64,000 nt of DNA, taken from NCBI RefSeq assembly GCF_022133705.1, contig NZ_JAKNHJ010000010.1, forward strand, positions 35,657 through 99,656. The letters run 5' to 3'. Positions 27,468 to 36,591 of the stretch are shown in pieces. The position numbers were made by a program, and so were the translations under genes. Positions within the stretch are counted from its first letter, which is position 1; the number at the start of each line of letters is the position of its first letter. Below the pieces are notes generated by a model. It saw only the letters and a list, made by a program, of their open reading frames with translations. It did no database searches and was not told the origin of the DNA. Origin of the DNA: Varibaculum cambriense. Lineage in GTDB: Bacteria > Actinomycetota > Actinomycetes > Actinomycetales > Actinomycetaceae.

Positions 27468-28808
27468 ATGGGCAGACTTTTTGGGACCGACGGAGTGCGC
27501 GGCCTAGCAAATAGAGATTTAACCCCAGAATTGGCTTTGGAACTGGGACGAGCCGCTGCAAAACAGGTACGCAAAGATGCGCCGAAGGGCAAAAAATTGC
27601 GGGCAATCGTTGCCCGGGACACTCGCATGTCCGGCGATTTTCTGGACCACGCGATCTCGGCGGGTCTAGCTTCCGAGGGCGTGGACGTTAACCGCATCGG
27701 AGTCGTAACCACTCCTTGCGTCGCCTACCTGACCGCGAAAGCTGACGTCGACTTGGGAGTCATGATTTCTGCCTCTCACAACCCGATGCCAGATAACGGG
27801 ATTAAATTTTTTGCCCGGGGCGGCTATAAACTCCCTGACGCAATCGAGGATCAGATCGAACAGCTGCTGGGTGAGGATACTGACCGCCCCACCGGCGATA
27901 AGGTCGGAGAGATTGAAGAAGAGCGGGAAAGCGCCGAAAAGCTTTATATTAAACACTTGGTGCGGGCAGTGGGGGATCTTTCTGGCCTGCGTGTAGCCGT
28001 GGATTGCGCCAATGGTGCGGCTTCCCATCTAGGTCCCGAGGCACTACAAGAGGCAGGAATCGACACCGTAGTAATCAACGCCTCCCCTGATGGACGCAAT
28101 ATTAACGACAATTGCGGTTCTACCCACCCCGAACAGTTACAGAGCCAAGTGGTAGCTGCCGGATGTGACTTCGGGGTGGCTTTCGATGGTGACGCCGACC
28201 GCTGCCTGGCAGTTGACTCCCAAGGAAACCTGGTCGATGGCGACAAAATCATGGGAATGTTAGCCGCCTACTTCAAGGAAAAAGGCGAGCTAACCGGAAA
28301 CACCCTAGTGATCACGATTATGTCGAATCTGGGGCTGATTTTGGCGATGAAAGAAAAAGGCATCAACACCGTACAGACCGCTGTTGGTGACCGTTACGTC
28401 CTCGAAAAAATGCGCGAACAAGGATTCGTCCTGGGCGGGGAACAGTCCGGTCACGTGATTAACGGTAACCACGCCACCACTGGGGATGGGATTCTGACCG
28501 CGCTATGCATCGCCCGGGCAGTTAAAGACGCTGGTCAACCTTTAGAGAAGATTTGCGAGTTCGTAAAACGCTTACCGCAGACCCTGATTAACGTACCGAA
28601 CGTGGACAAGACCCGCACCGATGATGCCGGGTTGCGGGCAGAAATCGCTAAAGCCGAGGAAGAGCTGGGCGATACCGGGCGGGTAGTGCTCCGTGCCTCG
28701 GGAACCGAACCGCTGGTGCGGGTAATGGTAGAGGCCGCTACCCAAGAACAAGCCGATGCGGTTTGTGAGCACCTAGCTGGGGTGGTAAAAGAGCGTCTGT
28801 CTTTGTAA
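27468..28808 (+). CDS. glmM: Phosphoglucosamine mutase
   Basis: A 446-residue phosphohexomutase: GRLFGTDGVRGLANRDLTPE at the start, the active-site serine loop GVMISASHNPMPDNGIKFF near residue 100, the metal loop AFDGDADRCLAVD, GGEQSGHVI and C-terminal RASGTEPLVRVMVEA. It converts glucosamine-6-phosphate, the GlmS product, to glucosamine-1-phosphate. Monocistronic or with coaA 114 bases downstream; that gap holds only a weak CGCCAG/CTGGCG hairpin. Confidence 0.96.
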   Translation: MGRLFGTDGVRGLANRDLTPELALELGRAAAKQVRKDAPKGKKLRAIVARDTRMSGDFLDHAISAGLASEGVDVNRIGVVTTPCVAYLTAKADVDLGVMISASHNPMPDNGIKFFARGGYKLPDAIEDQIEQLLGEDTDRPTGDKVGEIEEERESAEKLYIKHLVRAVGDLSGLRVAVDCANGAASHLGPEALQEAGIDTVVINASPDGRNINDNCGSTHPEQLQSQVVAAGCDFGVAFDGDADRCLAVDSQGNLVDGDKIMGMLAAYFKEKGELTGNTLVITIMSNLGLILAMKEKGINTVQTAVGDRYVLEKMREQGFVLGGEQSGHVINGNHATTGDGILTALCIARAVKDAGQPLEKICEFVKRLPQTLINVPNVDKTRTDDAGLRAEIAKAEEELGDTGRVVLRASGTEPLVRVMVEAATQEQADAVCEHLAGVVKERLSL

Positions 28809-28922
28809 GTTTTATGTTCTGCGTCTCGCCAGGGCTTTTCTTGGAGGGGCACTGGCGGGAGGCAGGAAACACCGAATCGACGCAAGTTTTGAGCGGATCC
28901 AACCTAGCGGAGCCTAATAGTT

Positions 28923-29927
28923 ATGCCAGCAAAATCCATTTATGAACAATTTGATCGGGACGCTTGGCGCGCCCTCGCCGCTAAAACCCCGATGCCGCTT
29001 ACCGAGGCCGATTTGCGTTCCCTGGCAGCGTTGGGTGATCCGATTGATTTAGAGGAGGCAGACGCAGTATATCGCCCCCTGTCAGCGCTGCTGCGTTACC
29101 GGGTTTTACATTCTCGCGCCCTGGGACGCGATCAGCAAGAATTCTTCGGGCGGCCCCGGAAGCGAAAAATCCCTTTCATTATTGGGGTTGCTGGTTCCGT
29201 GGCTGTCGGGAAATCCACCACTTCCCGGATTCTGCAAAACCTGCTTAGCCGCTGGCCGGAAACCTCGCGGGTCGCTTTAGTAACGACCGATGGATTTTTG
29301 TATCCGAACGCAGAGTTGGAGCGGCGGGGGCTAGTAGCCCGGAAAGGATTCCCCGAGTCCTATAACCGCCGCGCCCTCCTGAATTTTGTTACCCAGGTAA
29401 AAGCTGGGGAGCCGGAGGTGAAAGCGCCGGTATATTCGCACGTCACCTATGATGTGGTGCCGGATAAATACGTGACTGTTGCCAGCCCCGATATTTTGAT
29501 CCTAGAAGGGATCAACGTGCTGCAGCCCGCTTGGTTTTACCGGGGACATCAAGATCTGCCTAACCTGGAGAAAAAGCTGGATCAAGATGATGGACGCAGC
29601 GGGTTATATGATCACAAATCCCTGGCAGTCAGTGATTTTTTTGATTTTTCGATTTATGTTGATGCCCGCACCCGGGATATTGAACGGTGGTTTGTGGAGC
29701 GTTTCTTGTCGTTAAAGGAATCGGCCTTCTCTGATCCCAACTCATATTTCCAGGTTTATGCCGGCATTTCGGATTCGGTGGCGCGCCAGATCGCCCTCGA
29801 TATTTGGACCTCCATAAATCTGCCCAACCTGGAGCAACAGATTCGTCCTACCCGAGGGCGGGCGACGCTAATCCTGCGTAAAGACGCCCAGCATCGCCTA
29901 GAAAACGTCTACCTCCGCAAGATCTAA
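28923..29927 (+). CDS. coaA: Pantothenate kinase, type I
   Basis: A 334-residue P-loop kinase with FIIGVAGSVAVGKSTTSRIL (Walker A), VTTDGFLYPNAEL, GFPESYNRRALL and LILEGINVLQ. It phosphorylates pantothenate in the first step of coenzyme A synthesis and is normally feedback-inhibited by CoA. The length fits the bacterial type I family. A short GGAG lies upstream of ATG 28923. It converges with the toxin gene at 29929. Confidence 0.95.
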   Translation: MPAKSIYEQFDRDAWRALAAKTPMPLTEADLRSLAALGDPIDLEEADAVYRPLSALLRYRVLHSRALGRDQQEFFGRPRKRKIPFIIGVAGSVAVGKSTTSRILQNLLSRWPETSRVALVTTDGFLYPNAELERRGLVARKGFPESYNRRALLNFVTQVKAGEPEVKAPVYSHVTYDVVPDKYVTVASPDILILEGINVLQPAWFYRGHQDLPNLEKKLDQDDGRSGLYDHKSLAVSDFFDFSIYVDARTRDIERWFVERFLSLKESAFSDPNSYFQVYAGISDSVARQIALDIWTSINLPNLEQQIRPTRGRATLILRKDAQHRLENVYLRKI

Positions 29928-29928
29928 G

Positions 29929-30258
29929 TCATCCGGACGGCTGTCGAATATAGCTCTGAATATCTCGTTTACCGTAGAAGATACGAACAATCTGAACTGC
30001 GGGTTGGGTATCGTCGATGGTATAAAAGGCAATGAAATTATCGACCGGCATCTGTCGCATTCCCATACTGCGCCAGGGTTCCCAGGCGACCTTTTTATTG
30101 CGAGCAGGGAAATGTCCAAGACTACGTACCTGCTCGCGAATCCGGTTTATTTGAGCAGCCGCTATCGCCGGTTCCCGCAGCTCTCCAGCAATGTACTCAA
30201 AGATTTCTCTTAAATCTTGCAGGGCCTCATCTGAATAAATGATCAGATAGTTAGCCAT
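29929..30258 (-). CDS. Type II toxin, RelE/ParE family
   Basis: A 109-residue small basic protein: YSDEALQDLREIFEYIAGEL at the N-terminus, then RNKKVAWEPWRSMGMRQMPVDNF and VQIVRIFYGKRDIQ, the RelE/ParE fold pattern with the late RIFYGKRD strand. RelE-type toxins cleave mRNA on the ribosome, ParE-type poison gyrase; the sequence alone does not separate them, though pairing with a RelB/DinJ antitoxin favours an mRNA interferase. Its ATG overlaps the antitoxin stop (TAATG), giving coupled translation with the antitoxin first. Confidence 0.88.
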   Translation of the reverse strand: MANYLIIYSDEALQDLREIFEYIAGELREPAIAAAQINRIREQVRSLGHFPARNKKVAWEPWRSMGMRQMPVDNFIAFYTIDDTQPAVQIVRIFYGKRDIQSYIRQPSG

Positions 30259-30563
30259 TAGATTCCGTACTCTTTACTTAAGAGTTCATCTACTTGCTCT
30301 CCGGAATAGGATTTTCCCGCGAGAAGAGAATCGTAACCTTTCTGCAGTTCGGCACTTAGCTGCTCAGTAGTGAGTTCCGCCAGCGAAAGAGGCGCTTTTG
30401 CAGGAAGTTTTATCCCGAACGGAATACTTCTAGTTAGTTTGATCTGACTGTAGAGCATTTGTACCACCGAAGAGGGCGTGACCCCTAGGCGTGAAAGAAT
30501 GTCGTCTACTTCTGCTTTAAGCTCTGGGTCTATGCGAGCATAAACAGCTGCTGTATTCGCCAT
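30258..30563 (-). CDS. Type II antitoxin, RelB/DinJ family
   Basis: A 101-residue protein with an N-terminal ribbon-helix-helix segment (AAVYARIDPELKAEVDDIL, then LGVTPSSVVQMLYSQI) characteristic of RelB/DinJ, which binds its own promoter, and an acidic C-terminus ending DELLSKEYGI that would wrap the toxin. Upstream at ~30618-30640 is an imperfect inverted repeat around AGTTTTGCAAACACT that might be the autoregulatory operator; a weak TTGCTA-N17-TACATT promoter overlaps it. Confidence 0.88.
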   Translation of the reverse strand: MANTAAVYARIDPELKAEVDDILSRLGVTPSSVVQMLYSQIKLTRSIPFGIKLPAKAPLSLAELTTEQLSAELQKGYDSLLAGKSYSGEQVDELLSKEYGI

Positions 30564-30700
30564 ATTTCTACCTTCCTATTCTCGAGTTCAGATTAACACC
30601 AGAAGAAGGCTAATGTATAGAGTTTTGCAAACACTAGCAAGTAATATTCGCTTTTATATCAATCTCTGCCCTACGATCGGACCGCATTATTTTGATATAG

Positions 30701-30744
30701 TTTTGCCCGGTAAGGACGGAATAAACCGCCTTTACCGGGCAAAA
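30701..30744 (-). terminator. Strong stem-loop after rpsI
   Basis: TTTTGCCCGGTAAGG pairs with CCTTTACCGGGCAAAA (one mismatch), 18 bases beyond the rpsI stop. The flanking T and A runs pair with each other, so it has the shape of a bidirectional terminator but without an extra free T-tract. Confidence 0.7.
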
Positions 30745-30761
30745 TATATAAGCGTGAAAGC

Positions 30762-31253
30762 TTAGCGCTTAGAGTATTGCGAAGCCTTACGCGCCTTCTT
30801 GAGGCCGGGCTTCTTACGCTCAACAGCGCGTGAATCGCGGGTTAGGAATCCTGCCTTCTTTAGGGCAGGACGGTTCGCTTCCCGATCGATTTCATTTAGT
30901 GCGCGGGCAATGCCGAGGCGCACCGCTCCGGCTTGACCGGAGGTGCCGCCCCCAGAGACTCGAGCAATAACGTCAAAACGTCCCTCGAGATCTAGCAGGG
31001 TAAACGGAGCCCGCACTAGCTGCTGGTGCAGCTTGTTCGGGAAATAGTTCTCCAAAGTCCGGCCGTTAATCTTCCATTCGCCGCTGCCCGGCACCAACCG
31101 GACACGCGCAACTGCGCTTTTACGGCGTCCCAGCCCAATGCCGGGAGCGGTCACGGACTGTCCGGAGCCGGTCGACTCCGACTGGGTTTCCGTGGTGTAA
31201 GAGCTGGGGGCATTCTCCTCCAACAGCTCTTCGTTTTCGGTGGTATCAGCCAC
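30762..31253 (-). CDS. rpsI: 30S ribosomal protein S9
   Basis: A 163-residue protein. The S9 core starts near residue 42 ([19 protein letters not shown]) and ends with the basic tail [18 protein letters not shown] that reaches the P-site tRNA. About 35 acidic and Ser/Thr-rich residues precede the core, an extension seen in several actinobacterial S9 proteins. Starts with GTG 31253 preceded by GAGGAG. It is 27 bases after rplM and co-transcribed with it. Confidence 0.97.
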   Translation of the reverse strand: MADTTENEELLEENAPSSYTTETQSESTGSGQSVTAPGIGLGRRKSAVARVRLVPGSGEWKINGRTLENYFPNKLHQQLVRAPFTLLDLEGRFDVIARVSGGGTSGQAGAVRLGIARALNEIDREANRPALKKAGFLTRDSRAVERKKPGLKKARKASQYSKR

Positions 31254-31280
31254 AATTCTCCTCAGGGTTTTGGCTCAGGG

Positions 31281-31727
31281 CTACTGGGCGATTTTCTTAA
31301 TTTCGTAAGGTTCTGGCTGCTGCGCCGCGTGGTTGTGTTCTGCACCCGCGAATACATGCAGCTTCTTCATCTGGGCACGTCCCAACCGAGTGTGGGGAAC
31401 CATGCCGCGCACCGCTCTTTCTACCGCAACTTCCGGTTTCTTAGCTAACAAGTCACCGTAGGTTACAGATTTCAAGCCACCCGGATATCCGGAGTGACGG
31501 TAGGCGCGTTTCTGCTGACGTTTGTTGCCGGTAAGTCCGACCTTGGCGGCATTCACGATAATTACGTGATCGCCCATATCCTCGTTGGGAGTGTAGGTCG
31601 GCTTATGCTTGCCACGCAGCAGCTTGGCGGCTACGGCCGCCAGTCGTCCGAGAACGACGTCTTCAGCGTCGATGACATACCATTTCTTGTCCTGGGTGTC
31701 ACCGGCTTTCGGATTATAAGTTCGCAC
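31281..31727 (-). CDS. rplM: 50S ribosomal protein L13
   Basis: A 148-residue protein: [26 protein letters not shown] (read in two parts) and the family signature [25 protein letters not shown]. Start is GTG 31727. First gene of the rplM-rpsI transcript; elsewhere in actinobacteria truA or rplQ usually lies directly upstream, whereas here a sugar-utilisation island intervenes. Confidence 0.97.
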   Translation of the reverse strand: MRTYNPKAGDTQDKKWYVIDAEDVVLGRLAAVAAKLLRGKHKPTYTPNEDMGDHVIIVNAAKVGLTGNKRQQKRAYRHSGYPGGLKSVTYGDLLAKKPEVAVERAVRGMVPHTRLGRAQMKKLHVFAGAEHNHAAQQPEPYEIKKIAQ

Positions 31728-31931
31728 GGGCTTAAGCCTTCGTTTCTTCTTTGGGGGCGAGAACTTTGAGAGCGCGACAACAGAATGGCAGGAACTGCCT
31801 AAAAATGTTGCGGACGCCGCCGAAGTGTCTTCACCCGACTTCGTATTTCTTTCCGTCTAGCGTCCTGTTTTTGCCAAAACCCCAGGTAGAGCACCCGTGT
31901 TTGGATTGTTCCAGGACACACAACATTTAGT

Positions 31932-31960
31932 ATTTTACGGAACCGCGGCTACCTGGTCAA
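31932..31960 (-). promoter_or_regulatory. Predicted promoter of rplM-rpsI
   Basis: Minus strand TTGACC (31960-31955), 17-base spacer, TAAAAT (31937-31932), a strong match. It leaves a leader of about 200 bases before rplM, long enough for an autoregulatory structure, though none was recognised. Confidence 0.7.
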
Positions 31961-32131
31961 AGTAATACCCTGTTGAACTGCACACATAGGCATAGGTTGA
32001 TGACGTCATGTACAGTTTGCACAGCTATAAGCCATAGGCTCTTTGGATTTCCAACCAACATAAGCCGTCAGGAGGATTTCACTTTGACAGGAGATCCTAA
32101 AACTCACTCTATCGCTTGCGTAGTACCGTGA
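31961..32131 (+). other. Gap between rplM promoter and the sugar island, with a stranded ribosome site
   Basis: The stretch holds a 10-base palindrome ATGACGTCAT (32000-32009) and, on the plus strand, AGGAGG (32070-32075) 8 bases before a TTG codon that opens a 15-codon frame (TGDPKTHSIACVVP) stopping at 32131 inside the tail of the GH16 gene. This looks like the beginning of a plus-strand gene cut off when the island was acquired, but it could be chance. Confidence 0.3.
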
Positions 32132-33407
32132 GTTGCGTCAAATCGGGAGCGTAATCTTGCTTGTTATAGAATCGGACAGAATTCCAACCCGCTTTTAGAT
32201 GCGTCAGAAACTCAACGGAAGCAGGTCTTCCGCTGAAACTACCGCTAGCTAGATTTGTTAGTTCAGCGACCGGATGCCCATTAACATCAACTGATAAATC
32301 TCTGTGTTCTTCACTTCGATATTGCAAATTTAGCCAGTATTCTCCATCTGTAGGGGCATATACATGAGGAAGGGTTACATCATTCCGATCCAGTCCAACC
32401 CAACGCACAGTTTCTTCTTTGGCACAAATAGATTTACCTCGTACGACACCATCACATAATTTATATTTTTCAGGCAGTGACTTTGGAATTCTCTGGTATG
32501 CACGAAAGTAATCAATTTCGAAGGTCTTCGGATATGGCACGCTATTATCAAACGGTCCAGTCCAAGAAGAAGCATCCTGTTTCTCATACACACCCAAGTA
32601 AGTCATCATGGGATAATTTGGAGACGCTTTCTTAGCTAAGACTTGCTTGCCATCCATATAAACTTTTATAAAATCTTCATCCCATTCAAAACCATACACG
32701 TGAAAGCTTTCGGCAAGATTAGTTTTACCATCGTCAAAACGGGATGTGTAAGACCATAGATTCGGCCAGTCTCCCCATGGATGTATTGCCGTCTGGGCAG
32801 TAGTAGCACCATTTCGACCTAGTATTTCGAAAATATCTATTTCTCCTGTCTCCCTAGATTTCGCATTTTTTCCCTCGGGCTGATCTTGATTTACACCCGT
32901 CATCCACCATGCGGAATGAACTCCTCCACCTAGAGCAGCTTTAGCCTTAATTTCGAAATAACCATATTTTTGAATAAATCCTCGGAATGGGGGGACGGAC
33001 TGTGCTATGTCTTTGTAATCCGTCCATTTGTGAATGTAGTCCTTCTCGTATGTCTGCAACGAAGAAACTTTAGTATCGGAATCATAGGTTGGATCCCATG
33101 GTTGCTGATCAGGCAAGATCTTTAACTTCAAAGTTCCATCACTAACTTCATATTTTGCTTTTGTCCCTGGCGATTTTGACCAATGTTCCAAATATTTATC
33201 AGCAAAAAGTCGACGATTAATATCGTCATTATTAAACTCATCTGATGCAGTCAATAAGTACCCAGGTTTTGACGGAGTATCTGGATCTGTCACCTGCGTA
33301 ACCTCAGCCGGTAAATCCGTATCAGCCACAGCCGGTAGAGCAGCGTAGCATGTAAGTGCCATCATCAGCACGAAAGTTAGAAAAATCTTCATTGATTTTG
33401 CAATCAT
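32109..33407 (-). CDS. Secreted glycoside hydrolase family 16 protein
   Basis: A 432-residue protein with a Sec signal peptide (KSMKIFLTFVLMMALTC, cleavage near AVADT). The GH16 jelly-roll spans ~45-300 with the catalytic ETGEIDIFEI: Glu199 nucleophile, Asp201 and Glu204 acid/base, all intact; Trp-rich strands (SAWWMTG, HVYGFEWDEDFIKVYMDG) follow. Residues ~310-432 look like a beta-sandwich carbohydrate-binding module. GH16 enzymes cleave beta-1,3/1,4 glucans, galactans or related polymers outside the cell; the target is not decided. AAGGAG precedes ATG 33407. The gene is only 18 bases after the ROK regulator, so probably co-transcribed and sugar-regulated. Confidence 0.9.
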   Translation of the reverse strand: MIAKSMKIFLTFVLMMALTCYAALPAVADTDLPAEVTQVTDPDTPSKPGYLLTASDEFNNDDINRRLFADKYLEHWSKSPGTKAKYEVSDGTLKLKILPDQQPWDPTYDSDTKVSSLQTYEKDYIHKWTDYKDIAQSVPPFRGFIQKYGYFEIKAKAALGGGVHSAWWMTGVNQDQPEGKNAKSRETGEIDIFEILGRNGATTAQTAIHPWGDWPNLWSYTSRFDDGKTNLAESFHVYGFEWDEDFIKVYMDGKQVLAKKASPNYPMMTYLGVYEKQDASSWTGPFDNSVPYPKTFEIDYFRAYQRIPKSLPEKYKLCDGVVRGKSICAKEETVRWVGLDRNDVTLPHVYAPTDGEYWLNLQYRSEEHRDLSVDVNGHPVAELTNLASGSFSGRPASVEFLTHLKAGWNSVRFYNKQDYAPDLTQLTVLRKR

Positions 33408-33425
33408 TAGTGCTCCTTATTTAAA

Positions 33426-34586
33426 TTATTGCCAAAATTTATCGGAATCAACAGCTGGGAAATAATCAGAGTTCAGTGCATGTACCCTGATCCGATCCCA
33501 AACACCATCTAGGGCGTATCGAATTCCCCCAAGAGCTACAGCCCGCCTCCCTAATGTGGATACCACAATCGAGGGCGCAAATGGACACAGTTTTCTGATG
33601 GTCTGCTCCATTTGCGGCAAAAACAGATCCGCATATTCACAAAATTGCCCCCCTAGCACCACACACTCAGGGTCAATAACCGCAATCATACTGGCAGTTC
33701 CCAGCCCTAATATCTCACCGAATTTCGCTGCGCCGGCAATCGCTAGTTTATTGCCTTCCCGAGCCTGTCTAAACATGGTTTCTCGATCGGGAGGCTGGTT
33801 AGGAGTGTAAATACTTTTTGCGAAACTTTCCGCTTCTAGCTCCCGCCACCTTAGTTGCGGAATTTCTCCAATTAAACCTGCGGCTCCCCGACTCCCCGCC
33901 CGCACCCTTCCGTCAAGGACACTTGCCGCACCAGTGCGAATTCCAGCTAGGATAAACACTACGTCGTTACGTTTGGCAGCCGCACCAACCCAGGATTCCC
34001 CACGAGCCCCTAGGGCACAGTCCCCAACAGTAGTGACTTTAACTCCAAGTTCCTCAGAAAGTACCTGATCAAGTTGCAGCCCCTGCCAGCCCGGCATTCC
34101 TTTGCCGCCAAAATAGGCAACTTTTCCCTGGTACTGAACGCCCGGGCTTCCGGTCACACAAACCCAGGTTTTACCACACTTGGTATCTTCCAAAGTTTTT
34201 TTACTAACAGTTAATGCAGCTGCTATACGCGTTTTGGTAGGGGTGTTCTCAGCTAAATCTTCTGTATTTTCAGCAAGAATATGCCCACTTAAATCTGCTG
34301 TGAGCGCACTGACGTGATGAGCTCCAATATCTAAGGAAAGGACATGCCCCGCTTGAGAAGAGAGTTTATAGTAGGTAGCCGGTCTACCCATTGCGATTAC
34401 CCCTTCAGGGGCGGGCATATCTTCTACCCATCCCAGTTTAACCAGGTCAGAAACAATTGATTCAGCCGCTGGGCGAGTTACTCCAATTTGTTTTGCAACA
34501 TTGGCAACGGTATCTGAGCAGCCTGTCAGGTAACGTAATGCAGCCTCCATATTGGTACGCCGCTGAATTCTTCGTTGAGCATTCAC
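33426..34586 (-). CDS. ROK-family transcriptional regulator
   Basis: A 386-residue NagC/XylR-type protein: N-terminal winged helix (VANVAKQIGVTRPAAESIVSDL), then a ROK sugar-kinase fold with VLSLDIGAHHVSALTADL, VCVTGSPGVQYQG and GAAGLIGEIPQLRWREL. The usual ROK zinc cysteine cluster is not evident, typical of a regulator rather than a kinase. I use GTG 34586, about 8 bases after GGGGG; a longer frame to 34658 starts with TTG inside the divergent promoter. It probably represses the ABC transporter/alpha-galactosidase operon across the 96-base divergent gap, and shares its own transcript with GH16. Confidence 0.85.
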   Translation of the reverse strand: MNAQRRIQRRTNMEAALRYLTGCSDTVANVAKQIGVTRPAAESIVSDLVKLGWVEDMPAPEGVIAMGRPATYYKLSSQAGHVLSLDIGAHHVSALTADLSGHILAENTEDLAENTPTKTRIAAALTVSKKTLEDTKCGKTWVCVTGSPGVQYQGKVAYFGGKGMPGWQGLQLDQVLSEELGVKVTTVGDCALGARGESWVGAAAKRNDVVFILAGIRTGAASVLDGRVRAGSRGAAGLIGEIPQLRWRELEAESFAKSIYTPNQPPDRETMFRQAREGNKLAIAGAAKFGEILGLGTASMIAVIDPECVVLGGQFCEYADLFLPQMEQTIRKLCPFAPSIVVSTLGRRAVALGGIRYALDGVWDRIRVHALNSDYFPAVDSDKFWQ

Positions 34587-34615
34587 AATGGTAAACCCCC
34601 ATTTACTGAAAATGC

Positions 34616-34644
34616 TTGACTTACTAAAGAAACTAACGTAATAA
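34616..34644 (+). promoter_or_regulatory. Predicted promoter of the alpha-galactoside operon
   Basis: TTGACT (34616-34621), 17-base spacer, TAATAA (34639-34644). The spacer contains the direct repeat ACTAA-AGAA-ACTAA, a candidate site for the ROK regulator. Confidence 0.6.
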
Positions 34645-34682
34645 TTGCTGTGACGCAAGTCTTACTAGCTGAGGAGTCGCGG

Positions 34683-35657
34683 ATGACTGCTACCGGATTA
34701 ATAAATAGCAAGGACGCTGCAGAGACCAGTACGTCTGAAACAAAAGAGACTAATACCCTGAACTTTTCAGGTAGAAAGCCTAGCAAGTTAAAGCTGGCAG
34801 AGAAGCGCGCCGGATACCTTTTCATAGCCCCTGCCGTAATCGGATTCCTAGTTTTTTATCTAGTTCCCATGATAAGAGGTCTAGCCATAAGTTTTACAGA
34901 TTGGGATTTAATTTCTCCTGCAAAGTTCGTAGGATTTGCGAACTATCAAAAGTTACTGGGCGACCATCACTTTGCTCATGCACTGGTAGTGACTGTCATC
35001 TACGTCCTCGTCAATATCACTACCCAAACCATAGCTGGTTTAGGAATAGCGGTACTAATGCAACGTATCAGCAAATCCAGCTTGGTTCGTTCGCTCTTAC
35101 TGGTTCCCTGGCTAGTACCAAACGTTACTATTGCGGTAATCACCTTGTTTTTACTAGACCCCAATGTAGGTCTCGTAAACCATCTATTGACTTTGGTTCA
35201 CAGCGAACCCATCGCTTTTTATGGCAATCCTGATATCGCTATCTTTACGGTTGCACTCGTTAACTCCTGGCGAAACATGGGATATACAGCCCTACTGATT
35301 TTCGCGGGAATGCAAATAGTTCCAAACATGATTTACGACGCCGCAAAAATAGATGGAGCTAGCACTACAAGAAGTTTTTTCTCGATAACTTTGCCACTGA
35401 TACGCCCCATCCTCGTGATGGTGATAGTGGTTTCTATGATTGGCTCATTCCAGATTTTTGACACTGTAGCCGTAGCAACTAAGGGTGGACCACTGGATTC
35501 CACTCGGGTTATCTACTTTTACATCTACGAGAAAGCCTTTCAACAAGGCCAAATGGGATATGCCGCTGCAATGGCCGTCATCTTACTAATCATCATTTTA
35601 GTTATGACTCTCGTCCAATTGCGTTTAACGAAAGCTAGCGAATCGGACTTGGGATAA
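34683..35657 (+). CDS. Sugar ABC transporter permease (MalF/LacF type)
   Basis: A 324-residue membrane protein with six hydrophobic segments and the permease EAA loop MIYDAAKIDGASTTRSFFSITLPLI, split here as IYDAAKIDGAS and FFSITLPLI. It carries an extra ~40-residue polar N-terminus (TATGLINSKDAAET...). Start chosen at ATG 34683 with GAGGAG 8 bases upstream. It forms the translocation channel with the next permease; the ATPase is not encoded in the operon, so a shared MsiK-like ATPase elsewhere is likely, as in other actinobacteria. Confidence 0.92.
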   Translation: MTATGLINSKDAAETSTSETKETNTLNFSGRKPSKLKLAEKRAGYLFIAPAVIGFLVFYLVPMIRGLAISFTDWDLISPAKFVGFANYQKLLGDHHFAHALVVTVIYVLVNITTQTIAGLGIAVLMQRISKSSLVRSLLLVPWLVPNVTIAVITLFLLDPNVGLVNHLLTLVHSEPIAFYGNPDIAIFTVALVNSWRNMGYTALLIFAGMQIVPNMIYDAAKIDGASTTRSFFSITLPLIRPILVMVIVVSMIGSFQIFDTVAVATKGGPLDSTRVIYFYIYEKAFQQGQMGYAAAMAVILLIIILVMTLVQLRLTKASESDLG

Positions 35658-35672
35658 CTTGAGGGGAAAACA

Positions 35673-36569
35673 ATGGAAAACAGAAATATATTGCGCAAGC
35701 TGAGCACGGAAAAGGTACTCGGATGGACGACCTTAATACTTATATTGATAGTCACCTTACTCCCCTTCGTATGGGCAATCCGCACAGCCCTAACTCCAAA
35801 CTCCCAAATTTTCAACGGCGACTATTCTTTGATCCCGACCGATGCCAGCTGGATAAATTTCAAGCGGGTACTCGGGTTTGCGACCACTGAAGAAGACTTA
35901 GCCGCGGGAGGATCGGGAGCAAAGATATATTTTTGGCTCTACCTGCGTAACTCTTTGATATTCACCGCCATCCTGGTGCTCGGCCAGGTAGTAACCTCCA
36001 CAATGGCCGCATACGCGTTCGCCCGTTTACATTTCCCCGGAAGAGATAAAATCTTCGCAATCCTACTCACAGGAATGATGATCCCCCCGATTTTTATCGT
36101 GCTACCGAACTTTGTATTAATAAAAAATCTGGGACTTCTAAACACTTTCACCGGCCTCTTGGCACCCTATGTTCTAGTTTCACCTTTCGCCATTTTCTTT
36201 TTGCGACAATTCTTTCTATCGATTCCTCGCGAGGTAGAAGAAGCTGCCCTTCTGGATGGGGCGAACCGATGGACGATATTTAGCAAGGTAGTAGTCCCTA
36301 TCTGCAAATCACCCATCACTACAATTGCAATTATTCAGGCAGTTTTTGCGTGGAACGAATACTTATGGCCACAACTGGTCGGTAAAGAACACGCCGTTCG
36401 ACTACTCAATGTCGCTCTGGCTACCTTTCAACAAGCTTCCCCCTCTACTAAACCAGACTGGGCGGGTCTCATGGCAGCTGCAACCTTGCAGACAATCCCT
36501 ATGTTGATCTTACTTTTAGTAGTCGGGAAGAAACTAGTTAATTCAATCGGTCTTACTTCGGCGAAGTAG
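35673..36569 (+). CDS. Sugar ABC transporter permease (MalG/LacG type)
   Basis: A 298-residue permease with six membrane segments, SLIPTDASWINFKRVL after the first helix, and the EAA loop REVEEAALLDGANRWTIFSK that contacts the ATPase. GAGGGG ribosome site before ATG 35673, 15 bases after the first permease. Together with the lipoprotein downstream it should import an alpha-galactoside such as melibiose or raffinose; this substrate is inferred from the alpha-galactosidase in the same operon. Confidence 0.93.
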   Translation: MENRNILRKLSTEKVLGWTTLILILIVTLLPFVWAIRTALTPNSQIFNGDYSLIPTDASWINFKRVLGFATTEEDLAAGGSGAKIYFWLYLRNSLIFTAILVLGQVVTSTMAAYAFARLHFPGRDKIFAILLTGMMIPPIFIVLPNFVLIKNLGLLNTFTGLLAPYVLVSPFAIFFLRQFFLSIPREVEEAALLDGANRWTIFSKVVVPICKSPITTIAIIQAVFAWNEYLWPQLVGKEHAVRLLNVALATFQQASPSTKPDWAGLMAAATLQTIPMLILLLVVGKKLVNSIGLTSAK

Positions 36570-36591
36570 AGCCGTCCCTAAGGAGAATGAA

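Noticed and set aside
29929-30563. The RelBE-type pair as part of a mobile element
   Set aside because: No integrase, transposase, attachment-like repeat or composition shift surrounds it; it looks like a stand-alone module.
31728-31931. An L13 autoregulatory leader before rplM
   Set aside because: The ~200-base leader is suggestive, but I could not identify a conserved structure or protein-binding motif.
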